Assembly: GCF_014879975.1 (NCBI RefSeq)
Contig: NZ_CP062501.1
Span: 1,922,001-1,986,000, forward strand
DNA length: 64,000 nt
DNA from: Vibrio bathopelagicus
GTDB taxonomy: Bacteria; Pseudomonadota; Gammaproteobacteria; Enterobacterales; Vibrionaceae
Reading direction: 5' to 3'
How positions within the stretch are numbered: the stretch's first letter is position 1; the number at the start of each line of letters is the position of its first letter. Below are positions 1-9,380 of this stretch, in pieces. The notes below the pieces were generated by a model. It did not search any database and was not told where the DNA came from. It worked only from the letters and a program-made list of their open reading frames with translations. The translations under genes and the position numbers were made by a program.

Positions 1-109
1 TAGAACATTGAAAGTTTTAACGCCCCTGATTCGAATTTATCTTACAACTATAAATACCAATAAAGACCCTCTTCCCTGAAAAGGCTGAGATGGCTAAGGA
101 CTACTATGA

Positions 110-1474
110 ATGGAAACCATCTGGATTAAGAATCCTCTCGCAATCTACACTGGCTCAAATGCAGATGCAGAAGGCGGTATTGTCATAAAAGGTAATAAAA
201 TCATTGAACTGGTTGGTAAACACAGAGAACCAACCTTACCCGTAGATTACAGCGTAGACGCCTCTCGTCATGTTGTAACTCCTGGGCTTATCAATGCGCA
301 CCACCACTTCTATCAAACCTTAACGCGTGCCTACCCCGGCGCACTTAATAAAGAGCTCTTCCATTGGCTGCAAAGCCTCTATCCTGTTTGGGCAAACCTC
401 GATTCTGAAATGATGAGCCTAGCCACAGAACTGGCTCTGGTGGAATTAATGATGTCGGGTTGTACTACAGCTTCCGATCACCATTACTTATTGCCAAACG
501 GGCTTGAGCACGCTATTGATTTACAAGTCGAGGCGGCAGAGAAGCTGGGTGTAAGGGCAATTTTCACTCGCGGTTCTATGAGCCTAGGGGAAGATGAAGG
601 TGGACTACCTCCACGACACACCATTCAAACCGAACAAACCATCATTGATGACAGCCAACGCTTGATTCGCGATTACCACCAGCGTGATGAAGGGGCGATG
701 ATTCAAATCGCACTCGCGCCTTGTTCACCGTTCTCTGTCACCACAGATCTGATGAAAGAAACCGCTAAGATAAGTGAGCGTGAGAACGTAATGATGCACA
801 CGCACTTATGTGAAACACTTGATGAAGAAGACTTCTGTATTGAGAAGTTTGGCCTGCGCCCTGTGGATTACCTAGAGGATGTGGGTTGGTTAAACGAACG
901 CACTTGGCTTGCTCATGGCATTCACTTCAATTCAGAAGAGATCAAACGTTTAGGTAAAGCGGGAATCGGTATCAGCCACTGCCCTACCTCCAACATGATG
1001 TTGGCTTCCGGTATTTGTAAGAACAACGACCTTGAAGCCGCTGGCGTCAAAGTGGGGCTTGGTGTGGACGGTTCCGCCTCAAACGATGGCTCCAATATGA
1101 TTGCCGAAGTGCGCATGGCGATGTATCTACAACGCCTGCAATATGGTTCGGCGAACGTCTCCCATTTCGATGCCCTACGCTGGGCAACCTCAGGCTCTGC
1201 TGCCGCTATGGGGCGAACTGATATTGGTACGCTCGAAGTTGGCAAACAAGCTGATATTGCGATGTTCAAACTCGATGATATTCGTTTCTCTGGCAGCCAC
1301 GATCCACTCGCTGCACTATTGCTTTGTGGTGCTCAACAAGCAGATAAAGTGATGGTTGCCGGTAAGTGGCGAGTCAACGATGGCGCTGTGATTGGCGTAG
1401 ACATGGAGCAACTGATGCACCGCCACCATGCAGCAGCCATGAAGTTAGGTAAGTTGGCGATGAATAACAATTAA
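110..1474 (+). CDS. 8-oxoguanine deaminase (amidohydrolase superfamily)
   Basis: A 454-residue cytosolic metal-dependent amidohydrolase. The metal-binding His cluster HHHFYQTLTR (from about residue 64), HTHLCET (about 230), HGIHF (about 270) and the late GVDGSASNDG motif are all visible; this last motif and the overall length fit the 8-oxoguanine deaminase/hydroxyatrazine hydrolase branch (TRZ/ATZ family). The expected reaction is hydrolytic deamination of 8-oxoguanine to urate, which feeds purine catabolism; that fits the glyoxylate-assimilation genes 25 kb downstream, but the link is inference. The ATG at 110 is preceded by TAAGGA at a good distance. Isocytosine or another oxidised-purine substrate is possible. 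Confidence 0.85.
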   Translation: METIWIKNPLAIYTGSNADAEGGIVIKGNKIIELVGKHREPTLPVDYSVDASRHVVTPGLINAHHHFYQTLTRAYPGALNKELFHWLQSLYPVWANLDSEMMSLATELALVELMMSGCTTASDHHYLLPNGLEHAIDLQVEAAEKLGVRAIFTRGSMSLGEDEGGLPPRHTIQTEQTIIDDSQRLIRDYHQRDEGAMIQIALAPCSPFSVTTDLMKETAKISERENVMMHTHLCETLDEEDFCIEKFGLRPVDYLEDVGWLNERTWLAHGIHFNSEEIKRLGKAGIGISHCPTSNMMLASGICKNNDLEAAGVKVGLGVDGSASNDGSNMIAEVRMAMYLQRLQYGSANVSHFDALRWATSGSAAAMGRTDIGTLEVGKQADIAMFKLDDIRFSGSHDPLAALLLCGAQQADKVMVAGKWRVNDGAVIGVDMEQLMHRHHAAAMKLGKLAMNNN

Positions 1475-2207
1475 TTAAGATACTTGCCCATCAAACACTG
1501 CGAGCCAAAGCGCGTGACTTTGATGGGCAAACATCCAAAAATACCTGCAAAAATCTGCAAACATGATTGCCTCACAGGCTATGTATTAGTCAATTTACTT
1601 AAATACTTCCATCCCTATTAAACCGAAAGATAAACCTTCACCAATTGAAGACAACCTAATTAAATGTAATCTAATTTAATATTAACTAATAAAACATTCA
1701 CTAATAAAACCTTCGATTAATATAAAACCACTCGTATATTTTTGGCACAGATCAAATTTAAAACGCTCGTTCTATTTATATATTCATCAAGTCAATCAAC
1801 AGATTCAGTAATAACTAAAATAATCTAGATAATTATACTTTTATCACTTATCACGTTTGTGAATAGAATAAAAACCCCTTGAGACCTTTCCATACCTAGC
1901 CTGACAAAAGACACAAGAGTAATGACCTAAATATCATTAATTTCAATAGATCAACAAACAATCAATATGAATGCAAATATGTGATCTAAATAGAACTTTT
2001 CATTATAAATCTGCTATAGATTGACCAAATCTTATAAAAACAAAAAACACATTAAAGGAGTGGGTTTTTAAAACAAAAATATAATCACAATAATAACAAT
2101 ATAAAACCATTCAATAACCCTTCATAAATATTTAAATAATGCCATCAGATGGTAGGAGGATTATTGTCTTTGCAAAAAGCTAATAACAAATCTAACAGGG
2201 CTAAACG
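1475..2207. other. 733-bp AT-rich gene-free region
   Basis: No credible coding region was seen on either strand. The stretch is visibly richer in A and T than the flanking genes. It holds a 12-bp perfect inverted repeat just after the deaminase gene, short direct repeats built on TAATAAAAC near 1685-1730, and AGGAGGA at 2154-2160 just before the toxin-like gene. It probably contains the promoter and long leader of that gene. Confidence 0.6.
1484..1530. repeat. 12-bp perfect inverted repeat after the deaminase gene
   Basis: TTGCCCATCAAA at 1484-1495 is repeated in inverse as TTTGATGGGCAA at 1519-1530, with a 23-nt loop. No T-run follows, so it is not a standard intrinsic terminator; it may be an mRNA 3' stabilising or processing hairpin. 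Confidence 0.6.
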
Positions 2208-2211
2208 ATGA
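2164..2211 (+). CDS. Possible short leader peptide overlapping the toxin-like gene start
   Basis: A TTG-initiated frame (TTG at 2164 or 2170) follows the perfect Shine-Dalgarno AGGAGGA at 2154-2160 and runs 13-15 codons to a TGA that overlaps the next ATG as ATGA (2208-2211). The peptide is basic and polar (about MQKANNKSNRAKR). The downstream ATG has only a weak GGG as its own ribosome site, so translational coupling is plausible. This rests only on arrangement and may be chance. Confidence 0.3.
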   Translation: MSLQKANNKSNRAKR

Positions 2212-3446
2212 AAAAAATCACTAAAACACTCGTATTATCTTCGATTTCAATTGGGCTACTTTCCTCTTTTGTTTTCACTTCTCAAGCAGCTACAGTTCAA
2301 ATTAACCAAGCGTCAGCAGAACAAAACATACCTCAAGTCACCTACAACACGATCATGGGGGATAATGGCGCATTTATCGATTTAGAAACTGACAACTTTA
2401 TTCTCAAGCAGCAAGAGTGGTATCAGATCCAAGCCTATGTCGAAGGTGCTTTAGCGCTGCCCGTGACAGAAGCCAGTATGAAGTCGACTTTAAGTATTCC
2501 TAACGACATTCCTTTCTCTAATTTCGAAGCTCTGGTTCAGCAATACTCAAATATTCACGATACCGCCTTCTATTGGAAAAAAGATCTCTATCCAAGCATC
2601 GTTGACCTGTCATTAAGCTTGGCCAATTACGTCCAAATTAAAGACTATATGCTTAAGCCGCTAAGCGATGCTTTGAATGAAATGCTGGCCAAAGCATTCT
2701 CGCCAATGCCAGAAGATATTGAAGCGGTGGAACGTAATAGAAAGATGGCGATCGCTTACCTAAAAAGCCTGCAAAGTTTTTCAATGAGATACCAGCAAGA
2801 AGTGTCTGACGTTGGTGGTGACCTATTGGAATTCTCAGCCACATTAGACACACAAAAATTGCAGTTAGATGTGTTGGAAGGCACTCACAACGGTTACCTA
2901 AGCGATGATGGCAGTGCGCTTCAGCAGCGAGTGAATGACATCAACGCACGTATTACTCAACTCAACAAAGATTACACTCACTACGTTACGGTCGCCTCTA
3001 CTGCGGTGACTTATGCATGGTTCCCTCTAGTTGCAGGTCCAATCATGGGCGTATATGGCGATAAAGCAGAAAAAGCACGCAAACTTCGTAACGAGTTACA
3101 AAACGAAGTAAAAGAGCTTCAAGAGCAGTTAACTTACACGCAGAAAATATATAACTCCTATCATCGATCTTCAGAAAGTATCGATATGATTTCTCAACAA
3201 ATTGAAAATGCGATTCCACATATTAATAAGCTGAAACTGAATTGGCAAAAAATGAACGCCGACTTTACTTCACTGCTCGTGGCATTAGAACAAGCCCAGA
3301 ATAATGCCGACATCATGAAAGACGACGCAATGCTTGGTGCCATAGGTGCACTTGCCAATACAACGGTTGCAGAAAGTAACTGGAGTAATATCAGCGAGAA
3401 AGCAAAAGCGTTTGCAAACAATGCGTACATTCAAGAAATGGAATAG
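2208..3446 (+). CDS. Exported alpha-helical pore-forming toxin-like protein (alpha-xenorhabdolysin/YaxA-like)
   Basis: 412 residues. A classical Sec signal peptide (residues 1-27, ending SQA) is followed by an almost wholly helical protein. A single hydrophobic stretch, about residues 258-284 (TAVTYAWFPLVAGPIMGVYG), sits between long amphipathic helices and leads straight into a charged coiled coil (about 285-365, DKAEKARKLRNEL). A hydrophobic head in the middle of a helical bundle of about 400 residues is the plan of ClyA-type alpha pore-forming toxins, especially XaxA/YaxA and Vibrio MakA relatives. XaxA-type components usually lack a cleavable signal peptide, which is unusual here. The next gene, 192 bp downstream, encodes a second exported helical protein, suggesting a two-component system. 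Family assignment is by plan and recollection; function is inferred. Confidence 0.6.
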   Translation: MKKITKTLVLSSISIGLLSSFVFTSQAATVQINQASAEQNIPQVTYNTIMGDNGAFIDLETDNFILKQQEWYQIQAYVEGALALPVTEASMKSTLSIPNDIPFSNFEALVQQYSNIHDTAFYWKKDLYPSIVDLSLSLANYVQIKDYMLKPLSDALNEMLAKAFSPMPEDIEAVERNRKMAIAYLKSLQSFSMRYQQEVSDVGGDLLEFSATLDTQKLQLDVLEGTHNGYLSDDGSALQQRVNDINARITQLNKDYTHYVTVASTAVTYAWFPLVAGPIMGVYGDKAEKARKLRNELQNEVKELQEQLTYTQKIYNSYHRSSESIDMISQQIENAIPHINKLKLNWQKMNADFTSLLVALEQAQNNADIMKDDAMLGAIGALANTTVAESNWSNISEKAKAFANNAYIQEME

Positions 3447-3563
3447 TCCCTATGTATCTCGAAGAAATAGCGCGAAGGATAACGAAAAAAGCAGCGCTAT
3501 ATACAACAACGAGACAGCTAAAAATATAACGAGATAACCAAATACCCCTCCAAATAAGAATCC

Positions 3564-3586
3564 ACACCTTATGAAAATTAAGGTGT
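3564..3586 (+). other. Intercistronic hairpin between the two toxin-like genes
   Basis: ACACCTTA (3564-3571) pairs with TAAGGTGT (3579-3586) around a 7-nt loop. There is no following T-run, so it may limit or stabilise rather than end transcription between the two genes. Confidence 0.4.
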
Positions 3587-3638
3587 TGGCTTCTGCTACC
3601 CAAAATTTGGCGAATACTAATTTCGACAGGATATAAAT

Positions 3639-6035
3639 ATGAGACTTCTACCTATTATTATTTCTCTTTCATTTTCTCCACAGGCTTTTTCTAGCGACTG
3701 GCTTGAACTGAACAATTTACCCAATTCAACTGAATACCCTACTTGGGTTCAATCTGCCTATTCAGATGTTGACGTCCTATCTCGCTCAACATCCGATCTA
3801 CACATCAACCTCAGTGACTGGATAGCGGAACAGAACCTATACGTCACCAACCCTTCAAAAATCGTCGTGTTTGCAGACACCATCGAGGTACCAGAGAACT
3901 TCAACTTGCTTGTAAACAACCAAAACATCCTGATTTTTGCACGCAAAATCGTTGGCCAAGGTACGCCAACGTTTGTGCTCGGACAACAAGGTTCCGCAGC
4001 ATCGATTTCTGTGATTGCTGGCGAAATAGAAACACCGATTAATGTGCTCGCTTTCCAAAGCGATGGCAGCATTACACGAGATGCCCTAACAGGAAATACA
4101 GGAGATGGTGAATCCGTTGTCTTAGCAGGAGAGCACTACCGAAGAACCACCATAGACTCAAACATTACCGGGCAAATGAAACTGGCTACCGAACCTTTTA
4201 CAGACATTATTAATCGTTCTTTTGATATGGCAGCCAGCTTGTTCGACACCAACCCAGAACTTAGCCTCGACCTTATCAACTGGATTGAGCAGAGCTTACG
4301 TTACTCAGGTTCTGTGGTGGAAGACGACCCGACTCTTTCAGACCTTTACCTTCAAACGGTCGCGTTCAAGCAGTTCATTAGCTTCAGTACCAAAGAGAGC
4401 CACTACGTACCTTATCTCGACAAAGTACTTTACCAAGACAAGTACGAAGCGTACTTGAATGCCATGGTCGCGTATCAAGCTCAGTGGGACATTATTCAAG
4501 ACAGAAATACTGTCATTGAAGACAAAATCGAAGCCGCTAAGTTAGCACTCGCTAACATTGAAGACGTTCTTCGCGCTCAAAGCTCGATCATCACACAAAC
4601 CCAATCCAACATAGACAAGATAGGCGATAGCCTGACCGAGGTAGATAGCCAATACAAAGCTCAGGAGTTAGTGACTCTCGATGCAAGAACGACTTATCTA
4701 GTTGGCGTAGAGAATTGGAAAACCCAACAGCAACTCAACGCTGCACTGGCGATTTTCAAAGCAATCGCCGAAATTGGTAGCGCAGTGAGTGGCGTATTCA
4801 CGGGGAATCTTTCAGGCGTCAACGACCTAACCGAGCAATTGGCTAAAACCCCAGAAGCATTAGAAAAAGCCAAGAACCTCGTCACCAATATCAAGTCTGT
4901 CACGGGTATTATTGATAGCGTCACCAAAACGATCTCTGGTATTTCTCAGTTAACTGCGGATATTAAATCAACCATCAAGTTCCAGAAGATATCGGAAGCT
5001 ATGGATGGCTTTAACTTCAACATCCCAACCATTAATGAAAGCAATCTAGCGTGGGATCTGATGATCACAGAGATCCGCAGCAACTTAAGATATGCTGATA
5101 GTTTGGGAATTAAAGGGACAAGACAGTACTTACTTGAGCTTGAGAAACAGGTGCTTCTGGGTAAGGCAATTAACATCACCCAGCTTAACTTTGCTCAGGA
5201 ACAAGCAAAGCTGGTCGACTTACTGCTAACCAATAACGTAACCATCAATCAACAACAAAGACTGAATGATGCTATTGAGGGTTATCAAGTAGACACCGAC
5301 AGCTTCGATTCGATTGAACGTGAACTGTCGAGAGTGTTAATGCACTTCAAACGCCCGATGTTCGTTGCTTTGTCTAACTATGTTCAGGCATACGAATACT
5401 GGGCATTGAAGCCAAGCGAAATCACGCCTTCTCTGAACAAAAGTTACTTGGACTACCAGTTTGACTTGGCGTCCATCGAAAGTGAGTATGTGAATGCCCT
5501 ATCTTCTTTCCAGCCTGCACCACAAGACTTCACCATCGATAACTACACCATTTCTAGCCCAGAACAACTAGAGAACTTTGCAACAACCGGACAGTTGAAT
5601 TTCTCTATTCCATTAGAGCAAGTCCAATTGTGTTCGTTTGACCGCGTTAGGCTTTCCACGGTACGAGTGTTCTTAGAGGGTGGAAACTTACCCTATGGCA
5701 AGCAACTCAATCTGCGAGTCTCTAGTTCAGGCAACTATGCCGACCGATATGAAAACCAAGATTATCAGTTCAGCTCAAACCCCGTGTCGCGCGCGTTCTA
5801 CTATCGCCTAGATGATCCAACCACCAACGACGTCAGCATCATCACCGACGGTGCCGTAGCGAATAAGTTCGAATACGCGTATTTCCAACCTACTCCATTC
5901 ACCTCATGGAATGTCACACTCAACAATTTCGATGAGACAAACCAAGCCAACAACCAATATCTAAAAGATGTTGAACAAATTCGCGTCGAGTTCTTAGGCA
6001 GTGGTATCCCGAATGGCAATAGTTGTTCCAATTAG
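3639..6035 (+). CDS. Large exported mosaic protein: beta-helix-like N-terminus, helical core, beta-rich C-terminus
   Basis: 798 residues with a signal peptide (about 1-19, ending AFS). Residues about 65-150 read as short beta repeats (KIVVFADTIEV, NILIFARKIVG, ASISVIAGEI), as in right-handed beta-helices. Residues about 200-620 are helical with coiled coils; two hydrophobic or amphipathic stretches (about 368-388 with AIFKAIAEIGSAVSG, and about 420-439) could form a membrane hairpin. Residues about 630-798 are beta-rich (FSIPLEQVQLCSFDRVRLSTVR at the start, FTSWNVTLNN and IRVEFLG near the end), a pattern recalling the C-terminus of Tc toxin A subunits. RBS AGGA at 3627-3630 region. It is probably the partner of the preceding XaxA-like protein, though XaxB-type partners are about half this size. 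Function unknown. Confidence 0.55.
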   Translation: MRLLPIIISLSFSPQAFSSDWLELNNLPNSTEYPTWVQSAYSDVDVLSRSTSDLHINLSDWIAEQNLYVTNPSKIVVFADTIEVPENFNLLVNNQNILIFARKIVGQGTPTFVLGQQGSAASISVIAGEIETPINVLAFQSDGSITRDALTGNTGDGESVVLAGEHYRRTTIDSNITGQMKLATEPFTDIINRSFDMAASLFDTNPELSLDLINWIEQSLRYSGSVVEDDPTLSDLYLQTVAFKQFISFSTKESHYVPYLDKVLYQDKYEAYLNAMVAYQAQWDIIQDRNTVIEDKIEAAKLALANIEDVLRAQSSIITQTQSNIDKIGDSLTEVDSQYKAQELVTLDARTTYLVGVENWKTQQQLNAALAIFKAIAEIGSAVSGVFTGNLSGVNDLTEQLAKTPEALEKAKNLVTNIKSVTGIIDSVTKTISGISQLTADIKSTIKFQKISEAMDGFNFNIPTINESNLAWDLMITEIRSNLRYADSLGIKGTRQYLLELEKQVLLGKAINITQLNFAQEQAKLVDLLLTNNVTINQQQRLNDAIEGYQVDTDSFDSIERELSRVLMHFKRPMFVALSNYVQAYEYWALKPSEITPSLNKSYLDYQFDLASIESEYVNALSSFQPAPQDFTIDNYTISSPEQLENFATTGQLNFSIPLEQVQLCSFDRVRLSTVRVFLEGGNLPYGKQLNLRVSSSGNYADRYENQDYQFSSNPVSRAFYYRLDDPTTNDVSIITDGAVANKFEYAYFQPTPFTSWNVTLNNFDETNQANNQYLKDVEQIRVEFLGSGIPNGNSCSN

Positions 6036-6088
6036 TTAAGCACTGCTATAACCCAAAGAACCGAGGTTAAGGGAATAAGCCAGTAACA

Positions 6089-6125
6089 AAAAGGCCGACG
6101 TAATGTCGGCCTTGTTATTTTTATT
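6089..6125. terminator. Intrinsic terminator between convergent genes
   Basis: AAGGCCGAC (6091-6099) and GTCGGCCTT (6105-6113) form a 9-bp stem with a 5-nt loop, followed by GTTATTTTTATT; A-rich DNA on the other side lets it work in both directions. Confidence 0.9.
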
Positions 6126-6150
6126 CGATTTTTAAAATCAGGTTTACTTC

Positions 6151-7580
6151 CTAATCCATCAAGCTCTTCGATTTAATCGCCTTCTTAGACAGTTCTTTGG
6201 CAAACTCGGTAATGTCAGCTTCAAACTCATCAACACTCTGGCGAATGTCATCCAGTTGAACAGTTTGCATCACGCGGTTTTCCATTACGATTTGGCCGTT
6301 AACAATGGTCGTGTCGATGTTGCTCGGGTTCGCTTGATAAACCAAGGTTGCGTATGGGTCGTAGCTTGGCATCATGTTCGCTGATTGTGTTTCGACAATC
6401 ACAATGTCCGCTTTTTTACCTACTTCCAGAGAGCCAATTTGGTCTTCCATGTGTAGGGCTTTAGCGCCGCCTAAGGTTGCCATTTCAATAACCTGTTCAG
6501 GGATCATGATAGTGCGATCAGAGTGCTTCAAGCGTTGCATGTTCGCTGCATAGCTTAGCGTACGCATGATATCGACTTGGTTTGAGCTCATTGGGCCATC
6601 TGTCCCCAAACCAATACGCATATCAGCACGATACATATCCCATGCCGGTGCGATTCCGGTTGCGCCTTTAGCATTCGCCATTGGGTTGTATGAAATCCCT
6701 GCATCAGCTTGTTTTAGAAGCTTTTGATCGTTCTCTGAAAGGTGAATACCGTGAGCAATCACTACACGCTCGTCCAGCACACCAATTTCATCCATGTATT
6801 CGACTGGGGATGTTGCTTTAGTTTCATCTTTGATGCGCTTCTCTTCGTTCGGAAACTCAGCAACGTGAATTAACACCGGCACATCGTATTGAGCAGACAG
6901 CTTGTTGATCTCTTGCAGCTTGTCTTTGCTCACCGTGTACACCGCGTGTGGTGCATAAGCAGGCGTAATCAGCTCATCGTTTTGGTACTGCTCAATGAAG
7001 CCTTTGGCATAATCGATGCCACCATAAGGTTCTTTCGCATCAACCACTGGGAACTTAATCACGGTTTCGCCGAGCACAGCACGCAGGCCAACTTCTTTGG
7101 TCGCTTTTGCCATTTCATCCATGTGGTAATAAGGATTCACTAAATAACTTATCTTGTTAAGAAAGATGAGAGAGCCCTTGCCCGCAATGGCTTTATCGTA
7201 ACTCTTAGCTTTTCGGCTTCAAGCGGGAAAAAGTAAGCGAACAATCGGTTGGAAATACCCTCTTCGCCTAAACCGCGAAACGCAATCATAGGAAGGTGGT
7301 TGTGAGCATTGACCATGCCTGGCATAACAATACCATCTTGAGCATCAATCACCTTTTCAGCTCGGTATTGAGTCATCAAGTCCTCATTGCCCACCGCGAT
7401 GATCTGGTCGTTTTTAACGACGACAACACCATCTTCAATCACATCCATTTCAGAGTTGATAGTCAGGACTTGTCCATTAGTGATAATCAGATCGGCGTTG
7501 TATGTTTGAGTTGCCACTGTCGAACCACAGCCAGCCAGTAAAACTGCGCTAATGGTGCATGCCAAGCTTTTAAGCGTCAT
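6151..7580 (-). pseudogene. Lipoprotein amidohydrolase (TRZ/ATZ family), frameshifted
   Basis: Two frames together encode one metal-dependent amidohydrolase. The 5' part (ending 7149) starts with a lipoprotein signal (MTLKSLACTISAVLLAGCGS, ATG at 7580 preferred over the upstream ATG at 7625) and carries the metal motif GMVNAHNHLPM. The 3' part (6151-7140 in the shifted frame) carries HVAEFPNEEK, AHGIHLSENDQK and GLGTDGPMSSNQVD. The frame changes between 7149 and 7219; restoring it would need about one extra base and give about 476 residues, the normal family length. The family includes S-adenosylhomocysteine/methylthioadenosine deaminases. A membrane-anchored periplasmic member is unusual. 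Either a recent pseudogene or a sequencing error, since both halves are otherwise intact. Confidence 0.75.
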
Positions 7581-7827
7581 TGCTAAACCTATATGTTGTG
7601 CGTGTAATATTGTTAGAAGCTTCACTTTAGTGTTCTGCGCTATTCGCGCTTGAGAACGACAGTGCCGCTAATTTTCGCGACACTATAACCTGTTATTTAA
7701 ATGAAATGGCATACCTAATCGAGCCAGATTCAAGATAAATATGTAATTGCACAACAAGTCACAGAAATGCCTGTTCGCCATAAACCTATGAGCCTAATTC
7801 CCGTGAACCTTTTACTGTAAACACGCA

Positions 7828-7850
7828 TAAAAAAGGCATCTCTCGATGCC
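7828..7850 (-). terminator. Intrinsic terminator of uxaA
   Basis: Reading the minus strand, GGCATC (7850-7845) and GATGCC (7840-7835) pair around GAGA and are followed by a run of T, about 40 bp after the uxaA stop. Confidence 0.85.
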
Positions 7851-7889
7851 ATTAATTTGTCGATGCTAGATTTATGAAAAAGCGACCGA

Positions 7890-9380
7890 TTACAAAGTCA
7901 CTCCAGACTTAAAAATAGCTAACTCTCTGATTTCATTTCGTTCATTATTTGTCTTGCCACCACTAGCAATTGCTTCGACACAGTCAATGAATTGCTCTAG
8001 AAGGGTATTCATCGGTGTGTTTTCTACTAGTGCGCCAGCATTGAAATCAATCCAATGCGGTTTTTTAAGTGCTAGTTCAGAGTTTGTTGATACTTTAACT
8101 GTTGGAACAAAGCCTCCATAAGGTGTTCCTCGTCCCGTAGTAAAAAGAACCAAATGGCAACCACTCGCAGCAAGAGCTGAAGTGGCTACAGCATCATTTC
8201 CCGGAGCACTCAGAAGATTTAGCCCTGGTATAGATAGTGTATCCGCATAATTCAAAACATCGACTACAGGGCTGCTACCCGCTTTTTGAGTACAGCCCAT
8301 AGATTTGTCTTCCAACGTCGAGATACCACCTTTTTTATTGCCTGGTGATGGGTTTTCATAAATCGGTTGGTTATGGTCTATAAAATACTGTTTGAAGCCA
8401 TTTATCATACCAACTGCTTTATCAAAGGTTTTTCTATCAATGCAGCGCTCAAACAGCAAGTGCTCAGCTCCAAACATTTCAGGCACCTCAGTCAGTACTG
8501 AAGTGCCTCCTAATCCGATAAGGTAGTCAGAAAAACGTCCTAGCATTGGGTTAGCCGTTATACCAGAAAGTCCATCTGAGCCTCCACACTCTAAGCCCAC
8601 CTTCAACCGACCAAAACTAATAGGTGTACGAGTATCCAGTTGAACGCTTTGATAAATAGATTCCAAATGGTTAACTGCTACTTCGATTTCGTCCTGTTCA
8701 TTTTGAGCAACCATATACTGAACACGACTTTCATCAATGTCACCTACAAGCTCTTTAAAAGGACCGACTTGGTTATTCTCACAACCTAAGCCAATAACTA
8801 GTACTCCACCTGCATTTGGATGTTGAACCATGTTGGCCAGTATTTGACGAGTATTTTCATGGTCGTCGCCCAATTGAGAGCACCCGTAATTATGAGGAAA
8901 TAAATGGACTCCATCACAACGTAATTCTGGATGATTTCGACGAAAGCGTTCAATAGCTTGTTTGGCTATACCATTAACACAACCAACTGTAGGTATAACC
9001 CAGATTTCATTACGTATTGCTACATCGCCATTATCTCGCTCATAACCTTGAAAGAATCGTTCTTCAATTGACGACGCTAACAAGTGAGGAAAACTCGGCG
9101 TATAAATATAGGTGTCTGTATCTGATAATTTGGTCGTCATATTATGAATGTGAATCCACTCACCAACATCAATATCAGTCGAGGCAACTCCTATAGAGCT
9201 CCCATATTTAATGATATCTTCACCAGTGCCAATAGGTCTTAATGCCAACTTGCTACCACGGTCAACATCTTGAATTACGATGATCTCTTGGCCGTCAATA
9301 TTAAACTTGTCACCAGACTGAAGAGGTTGCAAACAAACTACAATATTGTCTTTTGAATTGATTTTGATGATTTTTTTCAT
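7890..9380 (-). CDS. uxaA: Altronate dehydratase
   Basis: About 496 residues from the ATG at 9380 (an upstream in-frame ATG at 9428 has no ribosome site; GGGAT precedes 9380). It matches Escherichia coli UxaA along its length: an N-terminal SAF-type domain (KINSKDNIVV to about residue 95), then RNEIWVIPTVGCVNG, VIGLGCENNQ, GLECGGSDGLSGITANP, TLEDKSMGCTQKAGSS and the identical end ELAIFKSGVTL. It dehydrates D-altronate to 2-keto-3-deoxygluconate in the cytosol. It is divergent from uxaB across a 311-bp regulatory region and shares its pathway with the operon 9692-15629. Confidence 0.97.
   Translation of the reverse strand: MKKIIKINSKDNIVVCLQPLQSGDKFNIDGQEIIVIQDVDRGSKLALRPIGTGEDIIKYGSSIGVASTDIDVGEWIHIHNMTTKLSDTDTYIYTPSFPHLLASSIEERFFQGYERDNGDVAIRNEIWVIPTVGCVNGIAKQAIERFRRNHPELRCDGVHLFPHNYGCSQLGDDHENTRQILANMVQHPNAGGVLVIGLGCENNQVGPFKELVGDIDESRVQYMVAQNEQDEIEVAVNHLESIYQSVQLDTRTPISFGRLKVGLECGGSDGLSGITANPMLGRFSDYLIGLGGTSVLTEVPEMFGAEHLLFERCIDRKTFDKAVGMINGFKQYFIDHNQPIYENPSPGNKKGGISTLEDKSMGCTQKAGSSPVVDVLNYADTLSIPGLNLLSAPGNDAVATSALAASGCHLVLFTTGRGTPYGGFVPTVKVSTNSELALKKPHWIDFNAGALVENTPMNTLLEQFIDCVEAIASGGKTNNERNEIRELAIFKSGVTL

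Noticed and set aside
1..109. An upstream gene ending at the TAG at 1-3
   Set aside because: Only a stop-like triplet is visible; no coding sequence lies within the window to support it.
1978..2000. A CRP site in the AT-rich gap (TGTGATCTAAATAGAAC)
   Set aside because: Only the left half matches; the right half does not resemble TCACA.
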